From Penaeus vannamei (taxonomy: Eukaryota > Arthropoda > Malacostraca > Decapoda > Penaeidae): DNA of 10,000 nt. The DNA is taken from positions 3,100,023 to 3,110,022 of the forward strand of contig NC_091590.1 in assembly GCF_042767895.1 (NCBI RefSeq). The letters are read 5' to 3'. The translations under genes were made by a program, and so were the position numbers. Shown here piece after piece: positions 1 to 7,222 of the stretch (its first letter is position 1; each line of letters begins with the position of its first letter). The notes under the pieces were generated by a model. It had not been told where the DNA came from, did no database searches, and saw only the letters and a list, made by a program, of their open reading frames with translations.

Positions 1-3
1 AAG

Positions 4-230
4 AAATGGGAGAGAGGGAGAGAGCAAGCAAGATTAAGACATACAGATAAGAAAGACGTATAGAGAGAAAGAAAGAAAGGAAGAAAGAAATAGAGAGAAC
101 AAAAATAAAAAAATGGGAGAGAGGAAGAGAGCAAGGGAGAATAAGACTTACAGATTAAAAAAAAAAACACGTACAGAGATAAAAGAAAAAGAAAGAAAGA
201 AAGAAAGAAAGAAAGGGAACAGAAAAAAAA
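4..230. repeat. Two-copy 107-bp tandem duplication, A/G-rich
   Basis: A unit beginning AAATGGGAGAGAGG at position 4 recurs at 111, a period of 107 bases. Both copies keep the same order of parts: GAGAGCAAG, an A-rich stretch with TAAGAC and TACAGAT, a GTA(T/C)AGAGA element, then a GAAA microsatellite ending in GAACA and an A-run. The second copy carries an A-run inserted after CAGATT and a longer GAAA array (191-214). This is a diverged segmental duplication that encloses a microsatellite. No coding capacity is apparent. Confidence 0.8.
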
Positions 231-360
231 CTGCTAACCAGACCATGTGAACATAGATATTGGATGAGCTGCGGACACCGTGGCTGAGGTGGGGGAGGTG
301 GAGGGGAGGGGAGGGGGAAGAGCATCAGGACGGACTGCGGCCTTTAGGTGGACCGTTGAT
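231..360. other. Short mixed-composition island, nothing identified
   Basis: This stretch has more balanced composition than its flanks and includes CTGCTAACCAGACCATG and GCTGCGGACACCGTGG. It separates the A/G-rich duplication from the G-rich tract. I see no start-context ORF, splice pair or known element. The minus-strand open frame that runs through it continues into pure low-complexity sequence and is not treated as a gene. Confidence 0.5.
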
Positions 361-522
361 GGGGGGGGAGTGAAGAGGGAAGGGGGGAGGGAGTGGAGAG
401 GGGGAGGGAGAGGAGAAGGGGAAGGGTCAAGAGGGGAGGTGGGAGGAGGGAGTGAATAGGGGAGAGGGGGAAGGGAAGGGAGTGGAGAGGGAGAGGAGGG
501 GGAAGGGGGAAGGCAGTGGATA

Positions 523-615
523 GGGGAGAGGAGGGGGAAGGGGTCACGGCCGTGGAGAGGGGAGAGGAGGGAGTGAATTGGGTAGAGGGGAGAGGAGGGG
601 GAGGGGTCACGGCCG
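523..615. repeat. Imperfect repeat, about 63-bp period
   Basis: A 30-base block at 523-552, ending GGGGTCACGGCCG, recurs at 587-615 with one A missing. A related GGGTCA word lies near 424 and the word GAGTGAAT occurs at 450 and 571, so an older, more degenerate two-part repeat may extend upstream. The CpG-containing core GTCACGGCCG stands out against a background of G and A only. Confidence 0.7.
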
Positions 616-720
616 CTGAGGGATGATGTTAATAGAAGTTTATGAGCGTGCGAGTGTCCTACGAGGGAAGGGGGAGGGGGAGGGTAAGGGGAAGGGAGGA
701 GGGGGGAGAGGGAGGACAAG

Positions 721-776
721 AGGGGTTGTACAGGGTTAAGGGAGGAGGAGGAGGAGGGGTTGTACAGGGTTAAGGG
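721..776. repeat. 34-bp tandem duplication
   Basis: The word GGGGTTGTACAGGGTTAAGG begins at 722 and again at 756, exactly 34 bases apart, joined by a GGA triplet run. The two copies match over the whole of this 20-base core, which suggests a recent duplication inside the G-rich tract. Confidence 0.85.
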
Positions 777-1000
777 GGGGAGAGAGGGGGTGAAAGGGAA
801 AGGGTTAGTTGTATTCATAAAGTGGATACAGGGGAGGGGGAGGGAGGGAGAGGACGAGGGGACAAGGGGAAGGGGTGAAAAGGAGAGGGTAAGGAAGTGG
901 AAGGAGAGAAAAAGAGGGGAAAGGGAAGAGAGAGAGAGAGGGGGGTGAGGGAAGAGTATTCCCCATGCTTATTCGTATTGCCTGGAAGACGGGGAAGGCA

Positions 1001-1300
1001 GAGGGGGGTAGGGAGAGAGAGGGGTGGACAAAGGAGAGGGGGAAGAAGAGGGAGAATCATATGGAGGGAGGGAAGGAAGAGGATAGCGGGGATGGGGGAA
1101 AGAGGGAAGGAGGAGAAGGAGGAGAAGAAATTTTAGGGAAGGGGGAAGGGAGAAGGGAGATAAGGAGGGGCTAAGCAAGACAGAAGAGGAAGGAAAAAGG
1201 AGAATTATATTGAAGAGGGAAGGGAGAGAACAGCGGGGATGGGAGGGGGGGGGGAGAGGGAAGAGGGAGGGAGGGAGAAGAAATTATAGAGAAGGGTAGG
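1001..1300. repeat. Purine tract with 148-153-bp imperfect tandem duplication
   Basis: Copy 1 (about 1051-1143) and copy 2 (about 1199-1296) share ordered landmarks: GGAGAAT(C/T)ATAT, AGCGGGGATGGG, AGAGGGAAG, and GAGAAGAAATT followed by a GAAGGG-like end. The offset grows from 148 to 153 bases along the alignment, which shows small indels. The landmark AGCGGGGAT is identical in both copies (1085-1093 and 1232-1240). The surrounding sequence is nearly pure purine. Confidence 0.75.
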
Positions 1301-1445
1301 GGAATTCCCATCATTCTGGTTGGGGTCAAAGTGGCTTGTGGGTTGAAATTGCTCCTCTCTCGCATGGTGACAGTTTTTATTTATTTTTATTTTTTAGATT
1401 TGTTATATATATATATTTTTTTTCGATGTTTGGAGGTTTATAGAT
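1301..1445. other. AT-rich complex island between purine and pyrimidine tracts
   Basis: After the last purine block the sequence becomes mixed (GGAATTCCCATCATTCTGG) and then T-rich, with a (TA)n run at 1404-1416. It marks the point where purines change from the + to the - strand. I see no gene or convincing regulatory element in it. Confidence 0.5.
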
Positions 1446-1576
1446 GAATTGTGCGTTTCGTCTCTTTCTTTCTCTCGCTTTCTCTCTTTTATCTCTCTCT
1501 CTCTCTTTCTTTCTCTTTCTTTCTGTCTCTCTGTTTCTTTCTCTCTCTCTCTCTCTTTCACTCTCTCCCTCTATCA

Positions 1577-1631
<55 letters not shown>

Positions 1632-1735
1632 GCCTCTCTCTCTCTCTCCCCGCCTCTCTCTCTCTCTTTCTTTATCTATCTATCTATCTATCTATTTGTT
1701 TCGTTTCTCCATCTCCCTCTTTCATCAGAACAGCA
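1446..1735. repeat. Polypyrimidine tract with (TC)n and (TATC)n
   Basis: C/T-only sequence includes an uninterrupted (TC)24 at 1582-1629, two 20-bp repeats anchored on CGCCTCTC at 1631 and 1651, and (TATC)n at 1673-1695. All three forward frames stay open through it and would encode Leu/Ser/Phe-rich strings. That is the expected artefact of C/T-only DNA and not evidence of a protein. Confidence 0.9.
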
Positions 1736-1774
1736 ATTATTTATGTTTTCCTGATTGCCGTTCCTGTGATGTAT

Positions 1775-1823
1775 AAAAAAACGAAAAAAAAACGAAAAAA
1801 ACGAAACAAAACGAAAAAAAACG
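1775..1823. repeat. Phased A-tract array, (CG A7-9) with about 10-bp period
   Basis: A-runs of 7, 9, 7, 4 (preceded by AAAC) and 8 bases are separated by CG dinucleotides at 1782, 1793, 1802, 1812 and 1822. The spacing of 11, 9, 10 and 10 bases is very close to one helical turn. A-tracts repeated in phase with the helix are known to produce intrinsic DNA curvature. Whether this array is functional or a slippage product cannot be decided from the sequence. Confidence 0.85.
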
Positions 1824-1980
1824 TGTGCATTAAAATTTTCATCAAACGCGCGAGAGAAGAATGTTTGTGTGATCTGACTTTCTTCATCCCAACCTCATCA
1901 TCAGAAAGAAGGAAATGAAAAAAAGAAAGAAAATGGGATTCTTTTTGAAGATATTAATGCACGTAATTATTTTGTTGTTA
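1824..1980. other. Complex island, nothing identified
   Basis: This AT-rich, non-repetitive stretch contains ACGCGCGAG, CATCATCAG and a GAAAGAAGGAAATG purine run. It separates the A-tract array from the next purine tract. I see no coding or regulatory signal that I can support. Confidence 0.5.
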
Positions 1981-2270
1981 GGTGAGAGGAAGGGAGAGAG
2001 GGAGGGAGGGAAGGAGAGAGGGAAGGAGAGAGGGAGAGGGAGGAGAGAAGGGAGAGGAGGCAGAGGAGGGAGAGAGGAGGGAGGGAGGAGAGAGAGGAGA
2101 GGGAGGGAGGGAAGAAGAGAGGGAGAGGGAGGAAAGGAGGAGAGAGGGAGAGGGAGGGAAGGAGAGGAGGAGAGGAGGGAGGGAGGGAGGAGGGAAGGAG
2201 AGAGGGAGGAGGGAGGGAGAGGGAGAGAGAGGGAGAGGGAGGGAAGGAGAGAGAGGGAAGGAGAGGGAGA

Positions 2271-2337
<67 letters not shown>
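1981..2337. repeat. Polypurine tract ending in (AG)32
   Basis: GGGA/GAGA words grade into an uninterrupted (AG)32 at 2274-2337. The tract is one of the longest nearly pure purine runs in the window and could form intramolecular triplex (H-DNA) under supercoiling. Open frames on both strands here would encode Arg/Glu/Gly or Ser/Leu/Pro strings and are compositional. Confidence 0.9.
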
Positions 2338-2341
<4 letters not shown>

Positions 2342-2450
2342 AGATTGATATTGATATTGAAATAGCAAATACTAGACAGACAGACAGACAGACAGAGAAA
2401 GAATGAAAAGAAAAAAAAGCAGAAACAGAGAAACAGAAACAGAGAAACAG
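2338..2450. repeat. Chain of short tandem repeats: (TTGATA)n, (AGAC)n, 14-bp repeat
   Basis: Directly after (AG)32 come about 2.5 copies of TTGATA (2345-2360), five copies of AGAC plus a partial copy (2374-2396), and a perfect 14-bp duplication of AGAAACAGAGAAAC (2421-2434 and 2435-2448). The succession of different unit lengths suggests repeated local slippage seeded by the same purine-rich sequence. Confidence 0.85.
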
Positions 2451-2641
2451 ACACACCGAGAGAAAGCGAGGAAGGGGAGGAGGGGGAGGAGGAGGAGGAA
2501 GCAGTCGGGCAGGAGTCTCCCAAGGTCACAGAGAGAATCCCGACAGACAAGTTACCTCTTTATGCCTCGGTGTTGATTGACGTTTCCTTGAGGCTCATCA
2601 CGGGGGGGGGGATGCTGCGGGAGACACATTGAGGAGATCTA
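2451..2641. other. Mixed island with GGA run and G10
   Basis: The stretch includes a GGA/GGGGA cluster (about 2469-2500), a non-repetitive portion (2501-2600) and a run of ten G at 2602-2611. It marks a second purine-to-pyrimidine strand switch. No exon-like structure or RNA gene is recognisable. Confidence 0.5.
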
Positions 2642-2674
2642 TTGTTGTTGTTGTTGGTGGTGGTGGTGGTGGTG
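2642..2674. repeat. (TTG)5 followed by (GGT)n
   Basis: Five TTG triplets run directly into about six GGT triplets. It is a compound trinucleotide repeat where one unit probably arose from the other by substitution and slippage. The T/G-rich sequence that follows to about 2814 is non-coding in appearance and holds nothing else I can name. Confidence 0.85.
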
Positions 2675-2814
2675 TTAGTTATTTGTGTGTGTTGTTTTTT
2701 GTACTTTTTGGGGGTTGTTTGGTTGTTTTTTTCTGTATCTGTGTTGTTTTTTCTCTCATGTCTTTTTGTTCTTGTTCTCGTTCTGTCTTATCTCTTCTCT
2801 CTCTATCTCGTCTC

Positions 2815-3056
<242 letters not shown>

Positions 3057-3159
3057 TACTAGAAATAGAGGAAAAAAGAGAAAGAGGAATTAGTCTTCTG
3101 CTCTGCATTCAATAGACCTTAACCTGTTGACAGTGATAGATAAAACCCTTTTCAACCGA

Positions 3160-3537
3160 GGAAAATTTTTCTTCTTCCCCTCCCTCCCCCTCTTCCATTT
3201 TCCTCCTTTTCCCTTTTTTATTCCTTTTTATCCATTTCCCTATTTCCGTATTCTCAATTTTTTTGTCTAACATTTTTCTTTTTTTTCCCCTTTTCTTAAT
3301 TTTCCCTTTTTTTCCTTCTCCCTTCTCCCTTTTTCTTCCCATTTTCTTTTCTTCCTTCTCCTTTTTTTTCCCTTGTCCCATCTTTTCCTTTTTTCCTTCT
3401 CCCTTTTTCTCCCCATTTTCTCTTCTTCCTTCTCCCTTTTTTCCCCGTTTCCCCTCATATCCCTTTCCCCTTTTTATCCGTTTTTCCTCCTTTCCCCTTT
3501 TCTCTTTTTTTCCTTTTTATTTATTTATTTATTTATT
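3160..3537. repeat. T-rich polypyrimidine tract with 74-bp tandem duplication and (TTTA)n
   Basis: The tract is made of TTTTCC, CTTCTCCC and CCATTTTC words. Landmarks TTCTCCCTTTTTCT, CCCATTTTCT and CTTCCTTCTCC occur in the same order starting near 3323 and again near 3397. The offset is exactly 74 at all three landmarks. The downstream end is (TTTA)n at about 3515-3536. Only C and T are present for long stretches, so open frames are uninformative. Confidence 0.8.
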
Positions 3538-3568
3538 TTTTATTCGGCCCTTCGCTTACCACTCCCGT

Positions 3569-3620
3569 ATGCAAATGCTCGCGGGGGGGGATGTTATATT
3601 TTTGAAAATTCGTCTCAGTT
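3569..3620 (+). promoter_or_regulatory. Weak promoter-like cluster: octamer, TATA-like, initiator-like
   Basis: Within a complex island (3541-3680) there is an exact POU/octamer word ATGCAAAT (3569-3576), a TATATT word (3595-3600) and TCAGTT (3615-3620), which fits the arthropod initiator TCAKTY. The TATA-like word starts only 22 bases before the initiator A, shorter than the usual distance of about 30. No downstream promoter element is apparent. No gene follows, so this is a weak pattern match. Confidence 0.15.
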
Positions 3621-3689
3621 TTGCAGATCTTCGAATACCTTTTAGAGAAAATGCGCGGGTTTCTGTTGTCGAGGGGGGGTGGGGGGAGT

Positions 3690-3900
3690 ATTTGTTTGTG
3701 CTTTGTGTGTGTGTGTTTGTGTTTGTTTGTGTGTTTGTCTAATTGTTTGTTTCTTTGAGTGTTTTGTGTATGTGTGGGTGTGTGTGTTTGAGTTCGTGTG
3801 TGAGTTCGTGTGGGTGTGCTTTTTGTTTGTGTTTAATTGTTTGTTTTTGTGCATGTTTTGTGTGTGTTTGTTTATGTGTGTTCGTGTATGATTGCTTGTC
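3690..3900. repeat. GT-rich tract with 94-bp tandem duplication
   Basis: The tract is made of GTGTTTGT words. AATTGTTTGTTT at 3741 recurs at 3835 and GTTTTGTG at 3761 recurs at 3855; both pairs are 94 bases apart. A perfect 12-bp duplication of TGAGTTCGTGTG sits inside at 3789-3812. Alternating purine-pyrimidine stretches make parts of it prone to Z-DNA. Cys/Val/Phe-rich open frames are compositional. Confidence 0.8.
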
Positions 3901-4255
3901 TGTTTGTATATGGGAGGTTATTGTTATTTTTTTTATATACGCGGTTCTGTACGTGAGTATATATCCACATATGTACGTTTGTTAATTTATTCGCATCTGA
4001 CTCTGGATATAACTAATTGTTTGCGAGGAAATGGTCATATTATTTGTTATTTATATTATTACTTATTTATTATTACTTATTTATTGTTATTATTATTTGT
4101 TCATTTTTCTCCCCTCTGTGTTTGCGTGCAAGGAAGCCTGTGTTTGTTATTACATTATTATGCAATGTTCCCAGACCACGCAAGGGCTTTTGTCAGGTGA
4201 ACGGGTAATTTAGCTGTTATTTCTTCTTTGTTTATGGATAATGTGTCTTGTTATT
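3901..4255. other. AT-rich, mostly non-repetitive sequence
   Basis: The region contains TTATTA-rich stretches, including a 14-bp tandem duplication of ATTACTTATTTATT (4058-4071 and 4072-4085). It also has a possible splice-site pair around 4131-4198 (a CAAG acceptor after a pyrimidine-rich stretch, and a CAG|GTGAAC donor). No conserved protein is recognisable in the short enclosed stretch. Confidence 0.5.
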
Positions 4256-4269
4256 GTTGCCGCGGTAAC
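4256..4269. promoter_or_regulatory. Consensus RFX X-box-like palindrome
   Basis: The 14-base sequence GTTGCCGCGGTAAC fits the RFX-family X-box consensus GTNRCC, 0-3 N, RGYAAC at every specified position, with a two-base spacer. It is an imperfect palindrome with one mismatched pair. RFX factors bind such sites upstream of ciliary genes and other targets in animals. It lies in the least repetitive part of the window and its G+C content stands out against AT-rich flanks. No adjacent gene is visible, so a regulatory role is inferred from the motif alone. Confidence 0.4.
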
Positions 4270-4506
4270 ACTGTTGTTGTTGTGATTGATGTTTGTTTGT
4301 TAGTTATGTTTTAGGTTTCCTTAATTTTTACATATTTGTCTTTTTTTTTCTTTGGTCTGTATTTTTTAAAATGTTTATTGGATGTAGTTATGGATGTGGT
4401 GATTTAATGCGACATTTTATTGGTTATTAATCATTGTTTTTTCTTTCTTTCTTTCTTTTTTTTACCGCGCTATTTTTTGGCTTCTGGAATTTTCTCCTTA
4501 CGGTCA

Positions 4507-4586
4507 TATTATTCCCGGCTTGTTATTTCCCGTCTTTGTTATTAATTTATGTTATTTCCCGCCTGTTATTATTCTTGTTATTTCCC
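4507..4586. repeat. Three diverged copies of TGTTATTTCCC
   Basis: TGTTATTTCCCG occurs at 4521-4532 and TGTTATTTCCC(G/C) again at about 4550-4561 and 4575-4586; a related ATTATTCCCG lies at 4508. Spacings are about 29 and 26 bases. It looks like a short degenerate minisatellite within AT-rich DNA. Confidence 0.6.
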
Positions 4587-4729
4587 CAGAAGTTATTTTT
4601 ATCAAGTATCGAAAGGCTTTGCAAAGCTTCCTTCCTCCAGGCCAGTTGCAGTGCCTTTCAAAACGAGGGTAGTTGTTGGCATAAAGCATGATGGCGTTCT
4701 TTTTGTTTTTATTTTCTGCTTGTGTGTCT
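4587..4729. other. Complex island with perfect 12-bp palindrome
   Basis: GCTTTGCAAAGC (4616-4627) is a perfect palindrome. An outer pair, GAAAGGC (4611-4617) and GCCTTTC (4653-4659), is also complementary. One forward frame reads a protein-like stretch here, but it runs straight into CT repeats with no splice site, so I do not call a gene. Confidence 0.45.
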
Positions 4730-5157
<428 letters not shown>

Positions 5158-5159
5158 AG

Positions 5160-5522
<363 letters not shown>

Positions 5523-5555
5523 ACTCGTGTGTAGGTGCATGTACTCGTATGGGAT

Positions 5556-5682
5556 ATGCTGGGAGGAGGGGAGAGGGAGGAAGGGAGGGGGAGAGAGAGA
5601 GAGCGAAAGAAAGAAATATATATATAGAGAGAGAAATCAGAAATAAGAAAACGAGAAAAGGAAGAGAGAAAGAGACCAAGCC
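5556..5682. repeat. Purine-rich lead-in to the compound minisatellite
   Basis: GGGA and GAGA words with a short (TA)n at about 5617-5625 lead into GAAAGAGACCAAGCC. The end resembles the A-run-plus-GAGAC part of the minisatellite that follows, so this may be an older, eroded unit. Confidence 0.55.
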
Positions 5683-6308
5683 AAAAAAAAAAGAAAAAAG
5701 AAAGAGAGGAGAGCGAGTAGAGTGGGAGGGAAAGGGGAGGGAGTGAGTGAGAGGGAGTGAGCAAAGAGCCCCCTCCCTCCTCTCAAAAAAAAAAGAGAGA
5801 CAAGAGAAAGGGAAAGAGACATTAAAGAGAGCCAGAGCCAGAGAGTGAGAAGGAGGGAGAGCCTCAAAAAAAAAGAAAAAAAGAGAAAGGAAAAGGGGAG
5901 ATATTAAAGAGCAGAGAGCTTAGAGCCAGAGCCAGAGCCAGAGCCAGTGAGTGGGAGAAAGAGCTAGGGAGCTTAGAGTGAGTTGAGTGAGTGAGTGAGA
6001 GCCCCTCCCCCCCTCCCCCCAAAAAAAAAAAAGAGACAAGGGAAAGAGACATTAAAGAGCGCGAGGAGTCAGGAGCCAGTGGAGTGAGTGAGGAGTGAGT
6101 GAGCGAGAGAGGCCCCTCCTCCCCAAAAAAAAGACAAGAGAAAGGGAAAGAGACATTAAAAAGGGAGTGAGAGCCAGAGCCAGAGTAGGAGTGAGTGAGT
6201 GAGTCAGCGAGAGCACAAAAAAAAAACGAGACATAGGGAAAGAGACATTAAAGAGCGCGAGAGCCAGAGCCAGAGAGTGAGTGAGTGAGTGAGTGAGTGA
6301 GTGAGAGC
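5683..6308. repeat. Compound minisatellite, about six variable units of 81-155 bp
   Basis: Units begin with an A-run at 5683, 5785, 5866, 6021, 6125 and 6217. In five of them this leads to a block approximating GACAAGGGAAAGAGAC and ATTAAA (ATTAAA at 5821, 5903, 6051, 6155 and 6247). Next come GAGCGCGAG-like bases, one to four copies of GCCAGA, a GTGA array (up to seven copies, 6277-6304) and often GAGCCCCTCC before the next A-run. The first unit (5683-5784) lacks ATTAAA and the 5866 unit is strongly diverged. Length differences come mostly from copy number of the inner repeats. Minus-strand open frames reflect composition and are broken by stops. Confidence 0.85.
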
Positions 6309-6430
6309 CGGTGTAAATAGCCTTCGTCATGTTTATGGTAAGAGGCACACAGAGGTAATAACCGGCCTACTGCTTGCCGTAAATCTCGGGACCCCGGGTT
6401 GGCGATAGTCTGGGGGTCTCGGCGGGCTGA
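6309..6430. other. Complex island with hairpin and two donor-like sites
   Basis: Composition is balanced here. CTCGGGACCCC (stem arm 6386-6395) pairs with GGGGTCTCGG (6413-6422) over ten positions with two G-T wobbles and a 17-base loop. Two forward splice-donor-like words are present: ATG|GTAAGA (GT at 6338) and GAG|GTAATA (GT at 6355). No known RNA family or exon is recognised. Confidence 0.45.
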
Positions 6431-6870
6431 GAAAGGAGAGGGAGGGAGAAGGGGAGGGGGAAATCAAGGGAGAGTAGGTGGGGATAGTGTAGAGGAGAGG
6501 AGCAAGAGGGAGAGGGAGAGTGGATAGGGGGAGTAGGTGGGAGGGAGTGGAAAGGAAAGAGAGAGGAGAGGAGAGGGGTATTGCAGAGAGAGGGTGGGGA
6601 GGTGAGGAGGAAAAGGAGAGAAGGGAGGTGGGGAGGGAGGAGGAGAGAGTGGGAAGGATGAGGAAGAGCGAGTAAGGTGGAGGGTGAGCGGAAGGAGGAG
6701 AGGGATGAAAGATCGCGGAGGGGTTAGGAAGGGAAGGATAGCGAGAGGAGAGGTGAGGAGGAGTGGGTGGGAGGAAGAGTCGGAGGGAGAAGGAGGACGG
6801 GAAGGGGAAGGAAGAAGTGAAGGGGAGAGGGGGAGGGAAGTGTATCGAGTGCCTGTATTTGGGAGAGGCT
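6431..6870. repeat. G/A-rich polypurine tract
   Basis: The tract consists of GGAGAGG and GGGAGG words with rare T and C. GAGTAGGTGGG recurs at 6472 and 6531 (59 bases apart) and AGGTGAGGAG at about 6600 and 6751, hinting at degenerate tandem structure. It resembles the tract at 361-957. The + strand open frame inside it (Arg/Gly/Glu-rich) is compositional. Confidence 0.75.
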
Positions 6871-6889
6871 GAGAACCACGGTTTGGGGA

Positions 6890-7011
6890 AGTGATTTTTT
6901 GTTTTTGTTTTTTGTTTTTTTTTCGTATCGTTTCGTTGGGAGATTTGTTTATTTTTGTTGATTTTTTTTATTTTATTGCTATTTTTTATTTTTTTCCATT
7001 TCTTTTTACAG
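6890..7011 (+). other. T-rich tract ending in a splice-acceptor-like site
   Basis: A TTTTTG/TTTATTT tract runs to TTTCCATTTCTTTTTACAG, with AG at 7010-7011. Long pyrimidine tract, no internal AG for many bases, and CAG|G make this the best acceptor match in the window. The following 70 or so bases are of balanced composition and open in two frames. The match is real but T-rich DNA produces such sites by chance, and no exon homology is recognised. Confidence 0.3.
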
Positions 7012-7092
7012 GGAGTTGATGGGGGATTGTGTACCAGGACGAAGAAAGGATTCTTCGATTGTCTTCCTTCCTTATTTCATGTTTACAGCGTC

Positions 7093-7169
7093 TTTATTGT
7101 TTCTTTTCTTCTTTCTTTTCTTGTGTATTTATTGTTTCTTGTCTTCTTTCTTTTCTTTTCTTTTCTTTT
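7093..7169. repeat. 35-bp tandem duplication followed by (TTTTC)n
   Basis: TTTATTGTTTCTT(T/G)TC begins at 7093 and again at 7128, and the copies stay aligned through CTTCTTTCTTTTCTT with one substitution. The second copy runs into (TTTTC)n ending at 7169. Confidence 0.85.
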
Positions 7170-7222
7170 GCGTTGAGGGTTTTTGGTTAAATCCGTTGAT
7201 GTTGATGGAGGGAGTATGAGGA

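Larger units (their letters stand above)
361..957. repeat. G-rich polypurine tract with G-quadruplex potential
   Basis: The + strand is almost purely G and A, with dense runs of three to nine G separated by one to three bases (for example 360-369, 381-388 and 774-780). Such clustering fits the classical pattern for intramolecular G-quadruplexes and for triplex formation. Short T/C-containing words (GTCACGGCCG, TTGTACAGGGTT) recur inside it and show that parts are tandemly repeated. The minus strand is stop-free over 194 codons only because it is C/T-rich. Confidence 0.75.

Noticed and set aside
722..776. GGGTTAAGG words considered as telomere-like repeats
   Set aside because: The arthropod telomere unit TTAGG does not occur in tandem here; the words belong to a 34-bp duplication.
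234..818. 194-codon minus-strand Pro/Ser/Leu-rich open frame
   Set aside because: It is the complement of a G/A-rich tract; a C/T strand rarely makes stops. Only the last 30 or so codons have mixed composition, and there is no recognisable family.
3541..3690. Protein-like 45-codon stretch in the complex island
   Set aside because: The frame is open but has no acceptor upstream or donor downstream in phase, and it continues into T-rich and GT repeats on both sides.
5785..6226. A-runs read as SINE poly(A) tails
   Set aside because: No tRNA-like A or B box, no target-site duplications, and the A-runs recur within a tandem array, so a retroposon reading is not supported.
5637..6348. Three nearly contiguous minus-strand open frames over the compound minisatellite
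   Set aside because: Considered as an in-frame protein repeat, but unit lengths (81-155) are not multiples of three as a set, stops fall between the frames, and the inner arrays change copy number freely.
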